Origin: Bimuria novae-zelandiae CBS 107.79
Lineage: Eukaryota > Ascomycota > Dothideomycetes > Pleosporales > Didymosphaeriaceae
Length of the DNA stretch: 64,000 bases
Direction: 5' to 3'
NCBI GenBank assembly: GCA_010015655.1
Contig: ML976731.1
Location: 112,530 to 176,529 of the forward strand
In this document: piece after piece, positions 36,360 through 47,129 of the stretch
Numbering within the stretch: the first letter of the stretch is position 1
Layout of the letters: every line of letters starts with the position of its first letter
Program-made: the position numbers and the translations under genes
The notes under the pieces: model-generated
Told to the model about the DNA's origin: nothing
The model's input: the letters and a program-made list of their open reading frames with translations, nothing else
Databases searched by the model: none

Positions 36360-36841
36360 CTAGGTAGGCTTATAGCAACGTTTAGCTAGTAGTTTAACTA
36401 CTTTAATTACTTTAATACTACGTTTAGGCGCGCAATTACTTATTTTTAAAAGTATAATAATAAAATAACGCGTATAAAGAAAGCTAAAAGATAAAATAAA
36501 ATAGTAATTAATACGCTAAAACGTATTAAGTACGCGTAATAGATAGCTAGGAGCCACTAATTAGTATAAAAAAGTAGGCTAATTAGTAGCTATAAATATT
36601 AAAAAAATATATAATAACCTATTACAAGCTACTTTTATAATCTTACTTTTTTTATAGCTATTAGCTAAGCGAGCAAGTAATTAAGTTAATTTATTTAATT
36701 TAATAGTTTATTATAGCTTAAATTACTTAATAAAATATGCTTATAAGCTTAAATTAGTTAACTTTCTTATTTCTAATTAGGTTAATTAAGCTTACTAAAC
36801 TAGCTTGCTTATTAATAATAGTGCATGTAGCCACTTGCTTC

Positions 36842-36916
36842 TTAACTATAATGTTCGTAGCAAATGTCTCGTACCTCTCGTGGAAGGTCTAGGAAGCGAA
36901 AGTGCCTGGAATCCAT
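36842..36916 (-). pseudogene. stub of an F-box-type gene (N-terminus only)
   Basis: Minus-strand frame from ATG 36916 reads MDSRHFRFLDLPREVRDICY and ends HYS-stop at 36842. The FRFLDLPREVRD pattern is typical of the N-terminal F-box-like segment of fungal proteins of the LDLPxEIR type. The stop lies exactly where composition changes to the AT-rich hAT block, so the rest of the gene was displaced or lost. Upstream (36917-37054) the frame stays open but looks like leader. Confidence 0.5.
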
Positions 36917-38159
36917 ATTGCCAGCAAGGGAGCAAGTAATGGTGGTGAAAACCAACGTGCGTGGGGAGGATTCGAGGCCCAGCTTGTCGCAAGTTACAGG
37001 AAAGTGTCCAAATGTCGAGTAGACGTGAACCAGAAGGCCACGTGACTTGATCAAGTCACTGTCTCAACGCCAACCCATCAAATAAATCCACCTCCACGGA
37101 GTTACTGCCTAGCGTGTCACTGTTGGTGCCTAGAGAAAATGTTGAGAACTCCAGATGTCGAGAACCAAAAGACGCTGTAGCTTAGTCAAATCTCCAAGAG
37201 GCATCTAGCGCCAAAGATCTGTCCAGATCATGCGATATCTATGTAATTCAGCGGATGCAAATATAATACCCTTGTAGTTGCGAGTCACTCAGAGCAACCT
37301 TGGAACAGTCGAGTAAGGCGCGCATGCTGGGAGAGGTCAGGTAGGCTTACACCCCGCGATCCACAGCAACGCTCTCAACCGAACGAAATGAAACGAAACG
37401 TAGCAATCGACCGACGTCAACGTCTCACTTTCCTGCTACGTTTGTACGGCCCAGGCGACTTGGCTGTCCGTTTCGCTGCTGAACCAAAACGCACCAAAAT
37501 CCTTTTACTTTTTAACGTTTTGTCTTGCTACTATTAACGTTTTATAATATAGTTACTAGCTACTTTTAAATAAGGTTTATAAGCTTAATTAAGTTACTTT
37601 TTATAACTTAATAACGTAACTAATTCTTCTATAATTAAAGCACCTTAATAGTAGCCCTAGAGAGAAAATCTCTATTAATTATAACTATACGCTAGCCTCT
37701 ACTAAAGGCTCTCTTATAGTTATAGCTAGTAGAGGGAATAGTAAGGAAGTTAAGGGCAATTTTAAATAGTATAGGATTGTATCGGCGCAGGTCACTCAAA
37801 GGATCGATGTTGGCGTATCTCCTAGCAGAGGCATGTGGGAGTGCGTGTATAAGAATGTAGCCTCGAATGAATTAAGTGCCTATAGGCCTGGTACGAAAGG
37901 ATACGGAAAAGGTACTGAACTACAAAGGCCCTAAGCTCCTCTAAATACACCTCTTCCCAGATGGCTAGCTAGCACATAACTGCCATAGGTTGACCGTCGG
38001 TCTGATGGATCCGAAATAGGTCCGAATCGGATTCGTAGTTCCCCGTCGGTCTGATAGATCCGAAATTGGTCCGATACGGATGAGTGTCGGTTTTCGGATG
38101 ATCTCGAATCCTGTCTTGACTAGCCAAGGGTTCTCGTGTCGACGAGCGATTGTTCCTGT
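36917..38159. other. gene-poor spacer with AT-rich patch and tandem repeat
   Basis: 37055-37500 has balanced composition without a gene. 37510-37790 is TpA-rich, probably a small degraded repeat. An imperfect tandem pair of 38-bp units (CCGTCGGTCTGAT...) with period 49 bp lies at 37994-38080. Confidence 0.5.
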
Positions 38160-39610
38160 TACAAGGATACTATTTTTAACCTACTTTAAGCTACTAAGTA
38201 AGAGGGCTAGCCTATAAAGGATAGCTATCTCTCTCCTTAGTGTCTTAGAGGTCTTCTATATAAGCGTTAAAGTATTACTATAACTTTATTATTTTCTAAG
38301 CTTTCTTATAACTCCAGGCCCTAGTAAGGAGAGAAGTATTAACTATAAAAGCCCTTTAATAATAAAAGTTATAAGAGCTTATTACTAAGAGCTTTTATTA
38401 AAAGAGATCTATATTAACTTTCTTATCTTCTTTAGTATTAATATAACGCTAGAAGATAACCTTTATTAAGGTTTTTACCTTTTAGTACTAAGATTAGTAA
38501 TAACGCTAATAGTTCTTAAACTAAAGTATATAAAGTTATAAGTTAAGTATAGTAGCAATTACTAGGTAAGCGATAAAAGGATTAATAACTATCTTCTAAA
38601 AATATATATTAATTTTTTTAAGTCTAAAGGAGACACTGTTTTTAAAGTAACTATTATTAAGCTTAGAAGAGAGTTTTTCTTTTATTTATAATAGCTTATT
38701 ATATACTACTTGCATATTAATAATAAATATTTATAAAAACCTATACTTGCTATTGCCATTTAGCTATTTTGTTATTTAATAAAAGACTTTAAAAAACTTA
38801 GTAAAGTGTTTAACCTCCTTCTAGTCTTTTTTATAAATAATCTCTTAAAGAGCTGCCTTACTAGGTACGTCAAAGTCCTTAGTATTATTATCTATACCCC
38901 GCTACTTTTAGATAAACTTAGTAATTAGATCCTTAAGCTCCAGGCACTATATAAGCATAAAATATATAAAATACTAATAAATGCTACTATTTTATATTAA
39001 ATTAAGTATACTAAAGCTCTAGGGCTTGTCCTCTTCCCCTAAAGATAATTATATAGCTAAGAAGGCCTCCTAGCATTTATATAATAAAAGGATAAAATTA
39101 ATAAAGTTAAATAGCTTACTAATTACTCTATACTTATAATAGAGCTTAAACTAATCCTTGGGAGCTACGTTTGCGAGAGTAGCTTTAAATTATAATAATG
39201 TTTTACTATAGATAACTACTTTTAGCACTAATAAAATTATATAGCCTATATAGCATATGCGGTGCTCTCTATTAAGGTTAACTTTAAGATATTTAGCTAA
39301 AGCGTTAATAGTAGAGTTATTATTATTAGACGCGTTGTTAGCGACGAAATAACTAAATTTTAATATAATTTTATAATTTTAAATAATTTTAAAGATAGCC
39401 CGCGCTTAGTTAGCCCTTATATAGTTATTATAGAGGTTATAAAAGCTAATAAGTAAGTCTTGTTATTAATAATTAATATCTACAAGATAGGAGTTAGTTA
39501 TTATTTATTATTAGTTTTCTAAGCTAAGACACCAAAATAGCCCATTTAAGATTCTACTAAACTTACTAAGGAAGTAAGATACTACTCTAAAAAAAAAGTA
39601 GTTTAGTAAA
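38160..39610 (-). mobile_element. second hAT-family transposase relic
   Basis: On the minus strand from about 39370, one frame gives YFVANNASNNNNSTINALAK, YLKVNLNREHRICYIGYIIL, then NVAPKD*FKLYYKYRVISKL, LSLGEEDKP*SFS, CLELKDLITKFI, and near 38840 FTKFFKVFY*ITK*LNGNS. These are the DNASNND, CxxHxxNL-type and mid-domain blocks of fungal hAT transposases, with Trp/Gln stops and Cys-to-Tyr changes. Inverted repeats and target duplications were not found, so boundaries are composition-based. It is a different copy from the relic at 26240-36835. Confidence 0.72.
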
Positions 39611-40411
39611 ATTTAAATATTAACGCTTAACGCTACTGTTGATACGGCAATAGGCTGTTGGATCAAGACTTCGTTACAACGATGTGGTATTGATTTGATT
39701 CTTGATTGCAGATCTATTATGGTGGGCTGTTGTGAGAAGTATTTATCGAGCGTGGTTTGTCCCCTGCTAGCCCAATCAGGACTAGCGCAACAAACCACAG
39801 GCAAACTGCGCAACAAACCGCAGGCAAACTGCATGGCGGTGAAAGCCGTAGCAGTGTTGCGCAGGTTTGAAGCCAACAGCTACCTTTAACCTAGCTAATT
39901 TTAATATTATTTAAATCTCCGCCTTTTAGCGCGTTAACCCCTGCTTTATATATAATAATATTATTATATCTAAGCTTAAGAGGGCTGCGAGAAGATCTAG
40001 TTAGTTTTAAATAAAGAGGCCTTAAAGTTTAGCTAAGGATGCTATCGCGAATAATATATTATAAAATATAACTTAGTCTACTAATAACCTCTATAACAAC
40101 CCCTCTTGCTAGGGATTATAGAAAGTAACTTAAGCTAAGCCTATTATTGTAGTAGCTATTACTACCTAAGAATTAGGTAAAGCACGAAGAGAATTAGGTA
40201 AAAAATATTTATTATTACTAATATTAATTCTATACTTCTTCTTAAAATAGTAGCTAATATAGCTATAATTATTAATTATTTTAGTAGCAGCGCGATTGCC
40301 TCTATAATAGTAAAGTTAGTAGAGCTAGAGCTTCACCTTTAAGCCTTCTCTAGTATACAGCAAGTCAGCTCTATAGTTCCACACTGCCGACGCCTTCCTG
40401 TTACCTCGGAG
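39611..40411. other. spacer: GC island with tandem repeat, then AT-rich DNA
   Basis: 39640-39895 has normal composition and includes a 23-bp unit repeated twice in tandem (GCGCAACAAACC[A/G]CAGGCAAACT at 39785-39807 and 39808-39830). Frames on both strands are short. 39900-40330 is TpA-rich and stop-filled, probably a RIP-degraded repeat of unidentified type. Confidence 0.45.
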
Positions 40412-40744
40412 CTAAGAAGAGTGTTTCACGCGGTAACCCAGCTCTTCTGCCTTCAGCTTCTTGCTAGCAAGCCATATATTATCCCACTCTATCGGAAACA
40501 CGACTCCTGGATTGAGGAGAGAATCTCCAGGGTGTTCTCTCGCGTGAGAATCGTATACGGGCGCTGGAGAGCTATCGCGGGATGAGGACTCTGATAACAA
40601 CGATCGCGACTTCTCCAGGCGACGGGAACGAGCGTGATGGATTACGTCACTACCCTGGGTTGACCGAGAGCTCTGAGAGCTCTGTGACTGGCTGGTGCTC
40701 CGCGTAGAGGCTCGTTGACTGAGGAAATTGCGCATGGTTGACAT
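40412..40744 (-). CDS. possible small Ser/Arg-rich hypothetical protein
   Basis: A 110-residue frame from ATG 40744. Residues 1-60 are Ser/Arg-rich (RASTRSTSQSQSSQSSRSTQ, RRLEKSRSLLSESSSRDS). The C-terminal half is more ordered: HPGDSLLNPGVVFPIEWDNI, then LASKKLKAEELGYRV. It sits in a short gene-like-composition island between AT-rich blocks. No family recognised; it could be a real small gene, a truncated gene or chance. No intron evidence. Confidence 0.4.
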   Translation of the reverse strand: MSTMRNFLSQRASTRSTSQSQSSQSSRSTQGSDVIHHARSRRLEKSRSLLSESSSRDSSPAPVYDSHAREHPGDSLLNPGVVFPIEWDNIWLASKKLKAEELGYRVKHSS

Positions 40745-41283
40745 GATATTGAGATATGGAAAGATTTGGCAGTGTCGATTTAGATGGGAAACGCTGCACC
40801 CAGGTCATCAGGCAATCTCACCCCCTAATCAACAACTAGCTTATTAAAAAGCTCGTCTAACGGTGCCACAGGTCCCCACCTATTAATGTCTAAGCCAATA
40901 GGTAATCCTTACTTAAAAGTTAAGCTTTTAAGACGCAGTACGGTCCGCAGCTATAACTTACAAGATAAAATAAAATGTACAAGGACTATACTACGTTTGC
41001 TACGGCTCACGTGACAGTACTGAGACAAAAAGTATGAAACGTAATTCGTACGGTTGAGAGCATTGGTCTTTATATCTCGAGACGAGTGGTACTTGCGGAC
41101 ATCCCATGGATGTCTAGTTGTGAAGGCTGTCACCACAATTAGCTGCCTTCCCTTACCATTTTTCTTTCATTTGTTCTATTCCTTGGATTCCCAATCTTTC
41201 AATATGTAACACTAGACTATATCATCATATTCACCTGTGGACATTAGTACTTTCCTGCAGGCGCATTAGCAACAGACTAGCGA
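40745..41283. other. spacer, no gene seen
   Basis: Mixed-composition DNA with a short AT-rich stretch (40840-40960). Nothing gene-like beyond chance frames. Confidence 0.45.
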
Positions 41284-42066
41284 AGGTCTTCATGCCACGC
41301 CAGGTTCCGTATTCGCCCTCGCCCGAGATGTTCTCACGCCACAATTCGGCTTCGGGCCGCCCGGTCGATCTGGAATTGAGTACGTTGCGTACTGTATGGG
41401 CATGTACCGAACCAAACTGCCTGGAAATCTCAGTGTCGCTAGTCCAAACATCTACTACACGTTAGGAAGCAAGCGACTTCCACGTTACGCAAGACACTCA
41501 AGGGAACCGAAATCTTCCACCATTCCGGTACTGCGCTGGGCCACTCAAATGCCTTGTTTCTGGTCCCTGCGACACAGAGCGCGGTAGTGGCTTTCACGAA
41601 TCCCCAGCCCCTGATGGACCCCTCAGATTTCGCCGCGCCGCTCACTCTCTCGGTACTCCTTGGGGAGCCACCTGCAGTAGATTTCGTCAAGATGGCCAAG
41701 CTCGCACGCACAATTACACTGGACAACTACAAGCTTCTCGAGAAAATCGTCGCGAAGGGAAAGACGAATATTCCACCCACGGAGCCTCTTGCCGCGTACG
41801 AGGCCGATTATTACAATTCGATCCACAACTTTGTACTGTCGGTTTCTGCTGTTGAAGACGGCTTGAATGTCCTTCTACAGCGAGGAAACACCTCCTTCAA
41901 GCTCCTACCCTACGACGGCGACACTTTCTACTGGAGGGTTAATCAGGAGGAAGAAATGCGCCAGAAGGGTATGTGGGGCTTCATGTACAAGGATTGGCAT
42001 TTGTTCCGGTTCGAAATTAATTCCAACGACGAGGTGGAGAGGCTGCTGTGGAGGCATGATCCATAA
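41284..42066 (+). pseudogene. 5'-truncated, frameshifted serine beta-lactamase-like gene
   Basis: Translation from about 41290 in one frame gives TPGSVFALARDVLTPQFGFG, then GIEYVAYCMGMYRTKLPGNL and SVASPNIYYTL. The frame then breaks near 41462, and from about 41495 the adjacent frame carries KGTEIFHHSGTALGHSNALF, then LVPATQSAVVAFTNPQPL and a C-terminal beta-rich extension to the stop at 42066. HHSG-x-ALGHSNALFLVP is the C-terminal motif of fungal LACTB-type beta-lactamase/transpeptidase-like proteins. The N-terminal half with the SxxK nucleophile is absent. An intron cannot readily repair the break because coding sense is nearly continuous. Such proteins often sit near secondary-metabolite clusters, but none is seen here. 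Confidence 0.75.
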
Positions 42067-43631
42067 GTGGCAAGTCCGGAGGTTTTCAGGAAGATGCCTT
42101 CGGTGCAGGCGTACGCGAGACTGTGATATCGCCTTTAGACACTCCTTTTTTACCCCACTACTATCTTACGCTACATTCCTCCTGATAGAATGTATCCTGA
42201 GAAACTCTGTGTTGTTCGAATCCTTCTAAGCAACTTGTGGCACTGCCAGTTTAATTTGCGCGGTTGCGCCTTCAAAGCCCTTTGAGAGTGGCGCACGGCG
42301 AGAAGTCCGCCTGGAGCATTGTCACCTGCGCGGGGAAGTGTCGCTTCTGGTTTCTCTTCAAAAAGAGAGCAGAGATCTTCTTTGGTAGAGGCTAAAACGA
42401 AGATGTTTATCGGAGTGCCAACATCTCTTCGAGGGTGCCCCGCCTCCACAGCCAGCGACGTCGCTGCAAGACATCATCGGATCGAATGCGAGGGCGTGCT
42501 GACATGCAAGCCACGCCCTTGTAAGCGAGAATTCCAACCCAAAGGGGCGGTGCCAGCAAGGCGTGCTGAAGAAAATCGCTCACCAAATCTGCTACCGGTG
42601 AAGCCATTTCCACGATGGACTTTGAGGCGCAGTGCGTCCAAGAACTTCGGTAGGAATGATGAGGGCAATGAAATGCCGGACCAGAGTATGCCGCGCAATC
42701 GCCTCTTTGGGGAACGCGCTAATCCCAATTGGGAAGCGACAGTGAAGAAGGGCACGGTGCATTTACCAAGCAATGGCTCTTCTCATCACTTGAACAGACC
42801 ACCATTTTCTGCCTCGGTCAACTGTGGGATTTTGGAACCCTAACCCACCAGCCACTTCCTTACAACATTCACCACATAAGGCGTACCGTTGGCTCTTAGA
42901 CAACCCACTCTTCGAGCTACGGAATGTATCCAGGCGTGGGGCGCATCGGAACGTAGCCACAACCCGAGGACCCGAGTATTGACGTTCTGACGAAGGAGCT
43001 ATAGACATTACGAGCGAATATTCTGCCTTGGGACCCTGTACATTGTCGAAAGTAGACTGTGGTGACATGCTATGATGCCTACTGCATCACGCGACGGTTC
43101 ACTGGTGGGTCTCGGTATGATATTGGCGCACAGCGAGTGGATTCGGTCGCGATCATGCAGCCGTATTAGCCGAAGGTGTTGATCGCACGTGGCGCATGTC
43201 AACGACGAAGAGAGGAGGCGATTATTATATCGTTCACATCACTGACTGCGCAGAAAATTCAACTTGTTTGATTTGGAGAGCCATACTAGGTGCGCCATTA
43301 AACAAGCTAAAATTTGAGCGCAAATCGGCGCAGCTCAACCGGTCAGAGATATGTATCACAACCGTGGCATGTTAGTTCAAGCTGCACAGCCCCTGTAGCC
43401 TTGTCCCTAAGCGTCCAAGCGTTCCAAGCCCTGCATTCATGGACAGGCATCAGCCTTTTCCCCGCTTTTCGCTGTTCCACCGTCCCTCTATAAAGAAACA
43501 TCATCATCCTCGCTGCCCAGCCAACGCAGATGAGTCTCACAGCAGTTCGCGCCGATTCTTATATCTCCAACAACACGCATCACACTGCCGAATCATCTGC
43601 AGCGTCTACTCGCCCCATCATCACAGCAAAC
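42067..43631. other. gene-poor spacer and stomatin upstream region
   Basis: 1.5 kb. A 174-codon plus-strand frame at 42319-42843 and antisense frames at 42171-42449 and 42474-42773 compete, and none shows a recognisable domain. 43300-43631 is the stomatin promoter and leader, with a TATAAA at about 43489-43494 and CT-rich tracts. Confidence 0.45.
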
Positions 43632-44789
43632 ATGAACGACCTCGACAACGGAAAGGCACCCACCAACGGTGCACCTTCGATGACGCCTAGCCGACGAAAC
43701 ATCGATGAGCCTCTCGTCAAGATCCAGCCGCCCAGGAGGGAGGACTTGCAGCCATCGTATGCACGTGCTATCAAGCCGGACGATGCGCAGTCCGACGACC
43801 ACGGTTGGTACGGTTCGATGATCAACGGATTGGGTTCATTAATTGGAACTCTGGGAGCCATCCCGTGCTGCATTATCTGCCCGGTAAGTACAAACTCCCG
43901 GCCCTGTTGGGGCGTGTATTACATATTTGAGGATACATGCCCTACATTGCGGTGACAATCGCTCATAATCCATCTCTAGAACCCCTACAAGGAGGTGCAA
44001 CAAGGCAATGTCGGTCTAGTCACTAAGTTTGGTCGTTTCGCGCGCGCCGTCGACCCTGGTCTCGTGAAGGTCAACCCGCTCTCCGAGAGAGTCCTCCAGG
44101 TGGATGTCAAGATCCAGATCGTCGAAGTGCCCAAGCAGGTCTGCATGACCAAGGACAACGTCTCGCTGCATCTCACCTCCGTCATCTACTATCGCATCAC
44201 CTCGCCGCACAAGGCCGCCTTCGGTATCGCTAACATCCGCCAAGCCCTCATTGAGCGCACGCAGACCACGCTCCGCCACGTTATCGGTGCCCGTGTCCTG
44301 CAGGATGTCATCGAGCGCCGCGAGGAGATTGCCCAATCCATCCGCGAGATCATCGAAGAGACTGCTGCCGGCTGGGGTGTGGAAGTCGAGTCCATGCTCA
44401 TCAAGGACATCATCTTTAGCCAGGAACTGCAGGACAGTTTGTCCATGGCAGCGCAGAGCAAGCGTACTGGTGAAGCCAAGGTCATCGCTGCGAGGGCCGA
44501 GGTCGAAAGCGCGAAACTGATGCGCCAGGCCGCCGACATCCTCAGCTCCGCACCCGCCATGCAGATCCGATACCTCGAGGCTATGCAAGCAATGGCTAAG
44601 TCTGCCAATTCTAAAGTCATTTTCTTGCCCGGGCCTAACGGGACCGTTTCAAGCCAGCTCGCGGCGGCGGATGCGGCAGGAGAGGGTCCGTCGAACTATG
44701 GCGCGTCCCAGAATGCGCAGCAGGAATATGGCAACGGAAACCCCGGTTTCCAGAGCGCAATCAACTCGCATGTCGTTGAGAACATGTAA
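43632..44789 (+). CDS. stomatin-family SPFH protein (two exons)
   Basis: Exon 1 43632-43883 and exon 2 43980-44789 (96-nt GTAAGT...CTCTAG intron) give 353 residues. An in-frame ATG at 43530 would add 34 residues, but 43632 has the better context (AAACATG). The N-terminal 65 residues are polar. A short hydrophobic hairpin (SLIGTLGAIPCCIICP, about 69-84) anchors the protein to one membrane leaflet, as in stomatins. The SPFH domain follows (PYKEVQQGNVGLVTKFGRF, DNVSLHLTSVIYYRI, HVIGARVLQDVIERREEIA), then KRTGEAKVIAARAEVESAKL and a low-complexity Gln/Asn/Gly tail. Stomatins oligomerise as membrane scaffolds modulating channels and proteases. In filamentous fungi the localisation may be vacuolar/plasma membrane or mitochondrial; the sequence does not decide. 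Confidence 0.93.
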
Positions 44790-45815
44790 GGAATCAAGAG
44801 TTTGAGGAGAGATGGGATGTATTGATATGCGCGGGTGGAAATTGCAGGGCCAAGTCTGGAGAGCGAAAGGGGTTCGTGGTACCCCGGGATGCCTTTTAAT
44901 ACGGATTCTACGTTTCTGCTAGGTTTTGTGTTTCTATCCCTCGGTGGCGTGAGAGGAAACAGATTGACGGACTTGTTGGGGAGTACATTTCTTTTCTTGG
45001 TTTCGGACGGCTATGATACCCTTCGGCGTCGGCATGGTTCACTCGTTTCACTCTGCTTCTTCTTCTCTGTAGTATCATGACAACCATATTCTCATGCGAC
45101 TTCTCATCATTATGAATGGTTTCGATCGTTGTTCTACCACAAACTGTGCGTCGCATGTCACTGTTATCTCTGCGGCAGCGAGTCACGTGAACGGACGGCC
45201 AATGGTAGATTTGCCGTGTACTCCTCGGTTTTTCGTCGGATGTGTTAATTAGATAGTGGACCAATCCTCCGGGGCCGCATTTTCGCAGCATCTTCTTGAC
45301 CTGGAACGACTGCGTGACGGGCGACAGGATCTGATATTCGCGTTGCGGCACGCGGTGGCGTACACATTGATGGTCTGGTTGTGCCGCCGCAGTTGTCGTA
45401 GATGGTGATGACTTCGAAGGCGAGGTCGGAGGGGGCGAGGAACTTTATGGCTGTGTGGGGGCCATGGTAGGGATTCGTCGAGCGGCGGTGCTCACTATTT
45501 TCGGCAGTTATTGCACATTGAATATGCCAGTCTATGACACACGTTCAAATATCTACTTCGCGTATGTGAAATCTTCTTAAAATCCAACTCACAAATACGA
45601 GTCTTCGCAGGCCCAACGCCTCGCTATTCTAAAGGGTACTCCCATGCAGACCTAAACCGGATGCCCATGCACAATGCGTAAATGAAATGTATGGCTGATA
45701 TACAGGTATCTTCCATCTGCCTCACTCCCGATCCCCTCTCCAAAAAAAAAAAACCTACGCAACTCCGTATGCGCAAATGCCAACATCTCTGACAACCGAG
45801 ATGAGATAGAGGTAT
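44790..45815. other. convergent intergenic region, with a coding-like patch
   Basis: The stomatin and carrier genes converge here. Most is 3' sequence. A GC-rich patch at 45240-45475 (minus) has strongly coding-like third positions in two consecutive frames (AIKFLAPSDLAFEVITIYDN; EYQILSPVTQSFQVKKMLRK), possibly a small or broken gene. No family recognised. Confidence 0.4.
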
Positions 45816-47129
45816 CTACAAAAAGTTACTTCGCTGCTTACCCATGACCAAATCTCGTGTCATCTCAAAGCTCAGCCAACTGCTCGCCATGCTCGGCGCG
45901 ACCTTTAGCAGGTTAGGCACGATGCCTTTATAAAGTCCGCGAACGCCTTCTGTCTTAATAATGTTCGTTATCGCGTCGCCAATGCCCGAGTATTGGTAGC
46001 CCATGCCGGACATGGTGTTCACTTGGAAGCGCCGCCGAAGGACATCGAACGGATACGTGCAAGTTTGCGCCACGGCGCCTGAGACCGCTCCTGCGCCCAG
46101 CTTGCCGAACGCGCCGGGATCCTTCTGGCCCTCGGGCGTGAATTGTGTCCGCGCCATCTCGTAGACCATGAAGTTCAGCCCGACGTAGGGTGCGACGCCT
46201 GCAACCGTGGGCACGATGCCACGGTACAGCGCGAAGAATCCGCCTTCGGTTTTGTACATGTTGACCATAATGGCCCACATACCGGGGAGCTTTTGGCCGT
46301 CAACGCGCTTTAGCGTCTCGAACGAGGCGGATTGGATAGAAAGGCGGGTTCGGACGATGTCGAGCGGGTAGGTGAAGGTGACAGAGGTGATGCCGGCGAG
46401 GCCACCGCAGAGCAGTCGCTGGTAAGCGCCTAATGGTGCGCCCGGCTCGCTCTCGAAAAACTGTATTTGGTGAGTAAATGAATCCGGTGATGTGACAAAC
46501 CTCGCAGCGCTTCGAACTCCCATCTCCACCTGCCGTCCCCAGAGGCCCTCCTAATATTTCAGACCTCCAGAACCTTAAACTCGGCCCACGCTCGGTGTTC
46601 TTCCACCCACAAATCCCCACACAATTTCCCCAGACCGCAAAACTCAATCAACCACGACCACGCAAGCACCTGGCAGATCCGCCCGAAAAGAAATCCACTC
46701 ACCCTCTTGTACACGTTGTACGCCCCGAACTGCACCGCCGAGTACGGCACGATCCGTATGCAATTCGTCCCGTTTCCCGCCATGAACCCTCTCCACCCCT
46801 CATCCCGCCACATCTTCGCCAGCGCCTTCGGCACGCTCATCTTGTACTCATTGCGCCCCACGCTCTGTACCTGGAACAGGATCTTGAGCCGCTCGAGCGG
46901 CGACACGACGGTGCGGGAGACGGCGCCCGCGACACCGCCTGCGACGAAGGAAGCGACAACCGGCTGCTGGAAGAATGCGCGGACCGAGCTGGGCTCGGGG
47001 ACGATTGCGGGCTACAGACATTTATTAGTAATGTTATTCTTTCGGTTTTCTCAGATCCAGGTTCCTTCCGAAGAATGTAGAGTGTGTCCTTACGATTGTC
47101 GACCCCTCCGAGCTCTTCGGTGTGCTCAT
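45816..47129 (-). CDS. mitochondrial carrier, YPR011C/SLC25-like (three exons)
   Basis: Exons 47129-47094, 47011-46703 and 46460-45816 give 329 residues. Three carrier repeats are present, with signatures SPLERLK (about 49-55), YPLDIVRTR (146-154) and YPFDVLRRR (251-259). The conserved [16 protein letters not shown] and [11 protein letters not shown] stretches are also seen. Overall it resembles yeast YPR011C, reported to carry adenosine 5'-phosphosulfate and 3'-phospho-APS, and the related SLC25A16/42 CoA-type carriers. Substrate assignment is by resemblance only. It sits in the inner mitochondrial membrane with six helices. Intron 1 is 82 nt; intron 2 is unusually long for this window (242 nt), and the frame runs into it from exon 2 for some codons. 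The start MSTPKSSEG agrees with a short N-terminal tail. Confidence 0.93.

Larger units (their letters stand above)
26240..36835 (-). mobile_element. hAT-family DNA transposon relic, split by two LTR insertions
   Basis: Excluding the solo LTR (27049-27221) and the full LTR element (29174-36359), the remaining AT-rich DNA reads on the minus strand as a degraded hAT transposase. Around 28330-27900 one frame gives FNTISKIYISINS*IAQGSY, then RDFLSIIAYFTNNSSTMRDL, then KKIGKVIAQIL**YKVRGSQ, SDVRLCYSYYILNLGNKQY and IKRAIIT. This is the hAT core (target-strand domain, xNxS/T pattern, CxxH-to-YxxY by RIP). Many Trp/Gln positions are stops. The element ends are not resolved, so the outer coordinates are approximate composition boundaries. 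Confidence 0.7.

Noticed and set aside
42319..42843. 174-codon plus frame and its antisense frames
   Set aside because: Neither strand shows a domain, and basic/Ser-rich composition is typical of chance frames in GC-rich spacer.
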